Shown here piece by piece: positions 60,052 to 64,000 of a stretch of DNA of 64,000 bases; position 1 is the first letter of the stretch; each line of letters starts with the position of its first letter. The stretch comes from Williamsia sp. DF01-3. GTDB lineage: Bacteria; Actinomycetota; Actinomycetes; Mycobacteriales; Mycobacteriaceae. The notes under the pieces are model-generated. The model was given only the letters and a program-made list of their open reading frames with translations, was not told the origin of the DNA and did no database searches. The position numbers and the translations under genes were made by a program. The stretch spans positions 1,550,001 through 1,614,000 of the forward strand of contig NZ_JALKFS010000005.1 of the NCBI RefSeq assembly GCF_023051145.1. The letters run 5' to 3'.

Positions 60052-61908
60052 ATGTGTGAGTCAATTGCGCTGCCCCCGGATGAGGAATCCTACGGTGCGT
60101 TGCGGAAGCTGTGTAGTAACAGTACTGACTGCACACTCGATTACTTAGATATAGACAAGCCGAGCCTAGTACCCGAAAATGGGGGCCCAGACCGGCTTGT
60201 GAACGGCGCTAGCATCGTTGCGACGGCCGTCTTCGATACTTTCAAGGCCGCAGAGGCGGCGTACATGATGGTAGAGGATGACTATTTCGACCTCGATTAC
60301 AGAAGCGAGTACAGCGCGACGCACGAGATGATCTTCCGCGTAAGGGAACCATCTGCCGTCCGTTTGCATTTTTTCTCGCGTAGACGACCAGGGCGACTCT
60401 CGCTCAAGTACCAGAGTTTGAGTTCGTTCGGACAACAGTATCGATATCCGGACGGCCCGATTCCGTTGGCCAACCAGGGAGAGTACCTCGGGTACGTTAT
60501 AATTAGGCCGCAATCCCCGGGAATCGTCGGTCGCTCGATGATTACGACAAATGTTTGGGTTAAGGATCTCGCTGAAGGCCGGCAAACGCTCTCGCCTCAC
60601 ATCCGAACAGCGGTGACTGAGCACGTGCAGGTGTTTGGTGTCTCGATTGTAGCGGTCGGGGTGCCTTTCATGGAGCAGGATGGACACCTTCTGCGATGCG
60701 CTCACGTTAGTGCGTGGCAGTGTCACTACTCCGCTGTCTTACGTGGTCTAGTTCAGCGTCGATCTACGGCAAGCTTTCATCGGGCCGCCCAGCAATTCGA
60801 GTCGTATGGCCGTTCGTATCCTTCTAATGGATTGTCGACAAACGTCATGTGCACGGCGCTTCGACGGTTTGATTTGCCTCCCGAAGTCATTGATAGAGCT
60901 CTGTTAATCAGTTCGAGACCTACCACTTGGGCTGACAGCGAGGAGTTCAAGAAGGAGTTGCACACTATCCTAGAGGGGCCCGAAGCGAAGAAACGCGCGG
61001 AGGAGTTCTGGACTCGGGCGAATATCGGGAGCTCGGTGTGTCGATACTTGAACTCTGGCATCCCTGTCATCATTTCGCGGGATGCAGTAGAGCATACCAA
61101 GGTAATCCTCGGGTACCTTCGAAAGGAGGATCTCAAAGAAGGGAGTGGAGCTAGGTCTCTGCACTCTGATGTTGCTGAGTTCATCGTGAGCGACGATCAA
61201 AAACAACCGTACGGATTCGAGAGTGTGAACGAATTAGTCTTGCAGACCCACGAACGACGGGACTTGACGTCAATAATAGTACCGCTTTCGCATGGGCTGA
61301 TATTAGATGGCGCCACTGCAGAGCGAGCCGCAATCCGTATGATTACTGACTTGGTTAACGAGAGGATAACTGAGCAGTCAGACTGGTCGGAAATTGGAAT
61401 CGGCGAGAGTGAGCATCAAACGTATTTTTCGGCGATGACATCGCTCGCCGAAGGAACTGCCTCGGCCGAATCAAATTCCGTCACAATTCGAACATACGCC
61501 ATGCTCGGAAGGGACCTTAAAGATAATATGGCCGCCCGGGTTGACGATAAAAACCTAATCCGACGATTGAACTTGCTTCAACTTCCGAAGTATGTTTGGG
61601 TTGCAGAGGCCATAGATCGTAAACTTAGAGCAAATGACAAGCCACCAGTTGTGGCCACTATAGTTATGGACGCTAGTGACGTGACGGTAGGCTATCGCAA
61701 AGGTGTTAGCGTCAAGCCGCTCCTCGCGCAGCTACCGGGTCAAGCATCGGTGATACCTCCGGTTATTGGATGGAGTCTTGAGTTAGACGACAGTTGGTTC
61801 AAGACCTCGATCGCTCCATACCCGACGGGACGATACAGCCACACTCGGGTCGAAGTTATGTCGTCTGACCGCTTTGCTGGTCGAGCGAAATCGCTCGGCT
61901 CGTTCTGA
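60052..61908 (+). CDS. Large protein with papain/C39-like fold features, candidate defence protein
   Basis: A 618-residue protein, AT-richer in codon use than its surroundings. It begins ATG 60052 after GAGAGAGCACGCA. I recognise no named family. The middle part has LLRCAHVSAWQCHYSAVLRG (possible Cys nucleophile), YPSNGLSTNVMCTALRRFDL, and SGIPVIISRDAVEHTKVILG Y, an order seen in C39-like cysteine peptidases where a Cys is followed by a GxPVI...H strand. The C-terminal part ends with WSLELDDSWFKTSIAPYPTG. Its neighbour on the other strand is a SLATT-like membrane protein. Role in defence is inference. Confidence 0.6.
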   Translation: MCESIALPPDEESYGALRKLCSNSTDCTLDYLDIDKPSLVPENGGPDRLVNGASIVATAVFDTFKAAEAAYMMVEDDYFDLDYRSEYSATHEMIFRVREPSAVRLHFFSRRRPGRLSLKYQSLSSFGQQYRYPDGPIPLANQGEYLGYVIIRPQSPGIVGRSMITTNVWVKDLAEGRQTLSPHIRTAVTEHVQVFGVSIVAVGVPFMEQDGHLLRCAHVSAWQCHYSAVLRGLVQRRSTASFHRAAQQFESYGRSYPSNGLSTNVMCTALRRFDLPPEVIDRALLISSRPTTWADSEEFKKELHTILEGPEAKKRAEEFWTRANIGSSVCRYLNSGIPVIISRDAVEHTKVILGYLRKEDLKEGSGARSLHSDVAEFIVSDDQKQPYGFESVNELVLQTHERRDLTSIIVPLSHGLILDGATAERAAIRMITDLVNERITEQSDWSEIGIGESEHQTYFSAMTSLAEGTASAESNSVTIRTYAMLGRDLKDNMAARVDDKNLIRRLNLLQLPKYVWVAEAIDRKLRANDKPPVVATIVMDASDVTVGYRKGVSVKPLLAQLPGQASVIPPVIGWSLELDDSWFKTSIAPYPTGRYSHTRVEVMSSDRFAGRAKSLGSF

Positions 61909-61915
61909 AGTGACT

Positions 61916-62434
61916 TCATTGAGTTAAAAGAGCGACTGCCAGCGTCGCGACCAGCATAGCGCCTGCTAGGAAGAATGACGCGAACGCTGACACAGCAAAG
62001 AAAGCTTTCACTGAATTGCGCGCGGTAATATGCGCGAGCTGATCAATTCGTGCCTCCAAAATCTCGAAACTGTGGTCGATGTTTGATATCTGGGTCTCGG
62101 ACAGCATTTTCTCGAGCGTAGCGACAGGGGAAAGTGGATACTTCATTGGGAGAGCGGCGGCCACTGCACAAACTAAAGCCACGAACGATGCAATCAACGA
62201 AGTGACGAACAGGCCCGCCACCCACCCTTGATAGTCGCTCGGTGAGAGTTTGAGTTGAGTTTGAAGAACGAAATAGAGGGATATTAAAGAAATTGTGGCC
62301 ATGACGATCGAAAAGGATCGAGTTTCAAAAGAGCTTTTTCTAGCCCAAGCGTCCGATACTTCCTTATCGATGAAGTCGGATAGTATTTTGTAGTTGGCAG
62401 CGTCGGCGCCATGAACGTCGACCACGCTATTCAT
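61916..62434 (-). CDS. SLATT-like four-helix membrane protein
   Basis: A protein of about 172 residues from ATG 62434, converging with the 60052 gene (7 bases apart). Helices: FSIVMATISLISLYFVLQTQ, WVAGLFVTSLIASFVALVCA VAAAL, and a C-terminal pair in VKAFFAVSAFASFFLAGAML VATLAVALL, separated by a cytoplasmic helix (TLEKMLSETQISNIDHSFEI LEARIDQLAH). This is the layout of SLATT membrane effectors linked to nucleotide-signal defence systems. The frame extends to 62518; the chosen start overlaps the upstream small gene. Confidence 0.6.
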   Translation of the reverse strand: MNSVVDVHGADAANYKILSDFIDKEVSDAWARKSSFETRSFSIVMATISLISLYFVLQTQLKLSPSDYQGWVAGLFVTSLIASFVALVCAVAAALPMKYPLSPVATLEKMLSETQISNIDHSFEILEARIDQLAHITARNSVKAFFAVSAFASFFLAGAMLVATLAVALLTQ

Positions 62435-62615
62435 CTCCGCGTTTGCCAAACTTTTGGATCTGGCTGTCCTTGAGGCTTTCCCGGTAATCAGGCTCCGAGT
62501 CGTTAGCCTGCGCGTCACCGTTTTTTCCGTTGCCGATCGCTCCTTGCTGGTCGTTGGGGGTCGCCGTCACCTGACGGACCACTTTGTCCCGCATTCGAAG
62601 CATGAACTTGCGCAT
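62427..62615 (-). CDS. Small polar protein, 62 aa, coupled to SLATT-like gene
   Basis: MRKFMLRMRDKVVRQVTATP then NDQQGAIGNGKNGDAQANDS EPDYRESLKDSQIQKFGKRG. Its stop overlaps the SLATT-like start by 8 bases (ATGAATAG), which suggests translational coupling. Basic N-terminus, acidic middle, no membrane segment. Function unknown; the start may be ATG 62603. Confidence 0.5.
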   Translation of the reverse strand: MRKFMLRMRDKVVRQVTATPNDQQGAIGNGKNGDAQANDSEPDYRESLKDSQIQKFGKRGDE

Positions 62616-63034
62616 GACCGATTCTACCGCGTACCACGTCAGCTCCGTGGTTCATCGCTGAGTAGAACCGGTGTACGTCGATGCCGGCAAACTGGGACGC
62701 CGAGGCGAGGCAGCAGTCGTTCTTGCGTTCGCATGAGACCTGTAGGCCATCGGCAATCGATGGGGGCTCGTGCTGATAATCTACGGTCCAGCTTTCTGCA
62801 ACTTTTTGATCGCGGCTCGAAGCCCGCCGCAACCGTTGCGAGAGCACTAATCGCATGTGCGCTCGCCTAACTAAACGAATCAAGCGCGATTGCAACGACG
62901 TCGAGTTCGTCGTATAGGTCAGCGTAGATGTTGGCTGTCACCGTGATCGAAGCGTGCCCCACGCCTTCTGTAGAACTGCGCGTCGCCCCGCCATTCTGAG
63001 TCGAGCTGACTCCCTGACCTTGACTGGCCAGCCG
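62616..63034 (+). other. Intergenic region between small gene and EAL gene
   Basis: About 420 bases. I find no supported gene; the open frames here lack ribosome sites and domain similarity. A sequence GATAATCTA at 62774 recalls the left part of the dif-like sites but is too short to count. Confidence 0.4.
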
Positions 63035-64000
63035 CTATGGCCGCGCACTCGAGAGCATCGGGAAAGCGTCTGCGGGCTGCGCGGGAGACCAGTGATAGCC
63101 CTGCCCATAGCGGGCCCCGACGACGCGCGCCTGGTGTGCCTGTTCAGCGGTCTCGATGCCCTCGATGACCAGGAACTGGCCGAGCTCGGCGGTGAGTGCG
63201 GTCAAGGCGCGGGCGATCGCACGTCCGGTCGGCGTGTGTAGCGACGACCCGACGGTGCGGTCGGCTTTGAGGCCGTTGACGCCGATCGCAAGCAGGTGTT
63301 CGGCAGGTAGCCACGGCCCACCGATGTCGTCGAAGACGACGAGGTAGCCGCGCTCCCGGAGATCATCGATCACGTGGGCATCGATGAGCGCCGTGGTGGG
63401 TACGGCGACGGATTCGGTGATCTCGAGGGTGACCGATCCGGGGGCCACGCCGGCCGCTGTGGTCACCTTGTCGATCCGGTCGGCGCAGTCGGGACGGTAG
63501 AAGTGGTGGGCGGAGAAGTTGACGGCGACGCCGACGTGGTCGGCATCGGTACGTTCGCTGCGCCACCGCTGCAGATCGGCGACTGCTCGGGCCAGCATGG
63601 TCAGGTCGAACTCGATGATGAGATCGGTGTTCTCGACCAGAGGGATGAAGGCGTCGGCGGCCAGTACCCTGCGCTCAGGGTGCAGCCACCGGGCCAACGC
63701 TTCGACGGCCGTCAGCTCGCCGGTCTGCAGGTCGACGATCGGCATGTACCACGGCACGATCTGGCCGTTGTCGATCGCCGCGGCAACCTCACCGATGCCG
63801 AGCGCGGCATCGCCGTGGTCACGGGGTGTCCGGGCGTCGGTGGCTATCCGACTGCTCAGTGACCGTGCCGCGTCGAGGGCCTCACCCGCCAAGACTGCGC
63901 AATGTTGCAGTGCCACCAGATCGAAGTCCTGTGCCGCGTGCGGCGTGGTGTCGAGGACGCACAGTGTGGCGACGGGCAGATTCTCACGGCTCAGCAGGGG
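63035..64000 (-). CDS. GAF-EAL cyclic-di-GMP phosphodiesterase (partial)
   Basis: The minus-strand frame is open to the window edge, so the N-terminus is missing. The part near 64000 (LPVATLCVLDTTPHAAQDFD LVALQHCAVLAGEALDAARS) is the end of a GAF domain. The EAL domain follows with all usual residues: VEALARW (EAL), VNFSAHHF, LEITES, VVFDDIGGPW (DD), LKADRT (Lys) and IEGIETAEQA. An active c-di-GMP phosphodiesterase is expected. It is unlike the AT-richer genes before it and may belong to the host backbone. Confidence 0.9.
   Translation of the reverse strand, partial: PLLSRENLPVATLCVLDTTPHAAQDFDLVALQHCAVLAGEALDAARSLSSRIATDARTPRDHGDAALGIGEVAAAIDNGQIVPWYMPIVDLQTGELTAVEALARWLHPERRVLAADAFIPLVENTDLIIEFDLTMLARAVADLQRWRSERTDADHVGVAVNFSAHHFYRPDCADRIDKVTTAAGVAPGSVTLEITESVAVPTTALIDAHVIDDLRERGYLVVFDDIGGPWLPAEHLLAIGVNGLKADRTVGSSLHTPTGRAIARALTALTAELGQFLVIEGIETAEQAHQARVVGARYGQGYHWSPAQPADAFPMLSSARP

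Noticed and set aside
62770-62790. A fourth dif-like site (GATAATCTA)
   Set aside because: Only about nine bases match and neither flanking arm is conserved.
1-64000. CRISPR array or tandem direct repeats
   Set aside because: I saw no regularly spaced repeats with spacers; the 36-base repeats are widely scattered.

Overview
The window comes from a high-GC actinobacterium, most probably a mycolic-acid-containing member of the Mycobacteriales such as Gordonia, Rhodococcus or a relative. The signs are an exported LGFP-repeat protein, three Lsr2-type nucleoid proteins, a DUF4192 remnant, actinobacterial beta-oxidation genes, and stress genes of the Asp23, DUF6286 and DUF3618 kinds. I cannot name a genus from sequence alone. 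It reads as a patchwork of accessory DNA with many joined gene fragments, not as core chromosome.

Layout. 1-9.7 kb: a plus-strand catabolic cluster with enoyl-CoA hydratases, two acyl-CoA dehydrogenases (possibly one heteromeric enzyme), a short-chain dehydrogenase, a DUF35 plus thiolase/aldolase pair, a MaoC hydratase and two family-2 amidohydrolases. This set suits side-chain or ring degradation of a CoA-activated cyclic, steroid- or terpenoid-like acid. 9.7-13.2 kb: small genes, remnants, a DoxX protein, a hydratase and an amidohydrolase that has lost its 5' half. 13.2-19.3 kb: a tyrosine recombinase with a catalytically dead partner, an Lsr2 protein, a YhcG-type PDDEXK nuclease, a broken PLD-family gene and a truncated GAF protein. 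19.3-22.7 kb: an unknown protein, an LGFP cell-wall protein and a nuclease-like lipoprotein, lying between a palindromic repeat and a dif-like site.

22.7-31.5 kb is the most distinctive block: an amide-sensor-like binding protein (frameshifted), a MarR regulator, an AmiE-type aliphatic amidase, a Clp-like AAA+ ATPase, two tubulin/FtsZ-like proteins (one with a His-rich metal-binding tail), a small protein, and the cobalt transporter CbtB-CbtA. I know of no described system with this content.

31.7-43.5 kb: a sigma-like regulator, a DUF4192 pseudogene, a redox/aldehyde operon (Zn alcohol dehydrogenase, PfpI, HbpS-like and ABM proteins), an exact IS256-family insertion with target duplication, a decayed IS21-like element, a second Lsr2 and several fused remnants. 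44-55 kb: an envelope-stress island with a GAF-ANTAR regulator, an Asp23/AmaP/DUF2273/J-like operon divergent from an ECF sigma factor, a PRC-barrel/DUF2382 gene, a three-gene DUF3618 cassette, a STAS protein and a third Lsr2. 55.4-59.4 kb: a three-gene recombinase module, a dif-like site and the 3' part of a tRNA-Phe gene, which together look like an integration boundary. 59.8-62.6 kb: an AT-richer candidate defence module (large papain-fold-like protein, SLATT-like membrane protein, small proteins). 63-64 kb: a GAF-EAL phosphodiesterase running off the window.

Two repeat families run through the mosaic: a 36-base element built on TTTCGTCACTGGTGACGAAA (four full and two degenerate copies), and three dif-like XerC/XerD sites. 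Four genes carry an apparent one-base deletion, each in a run of exactly five C or G, so base-call error must be excluded before they are treated as dead.
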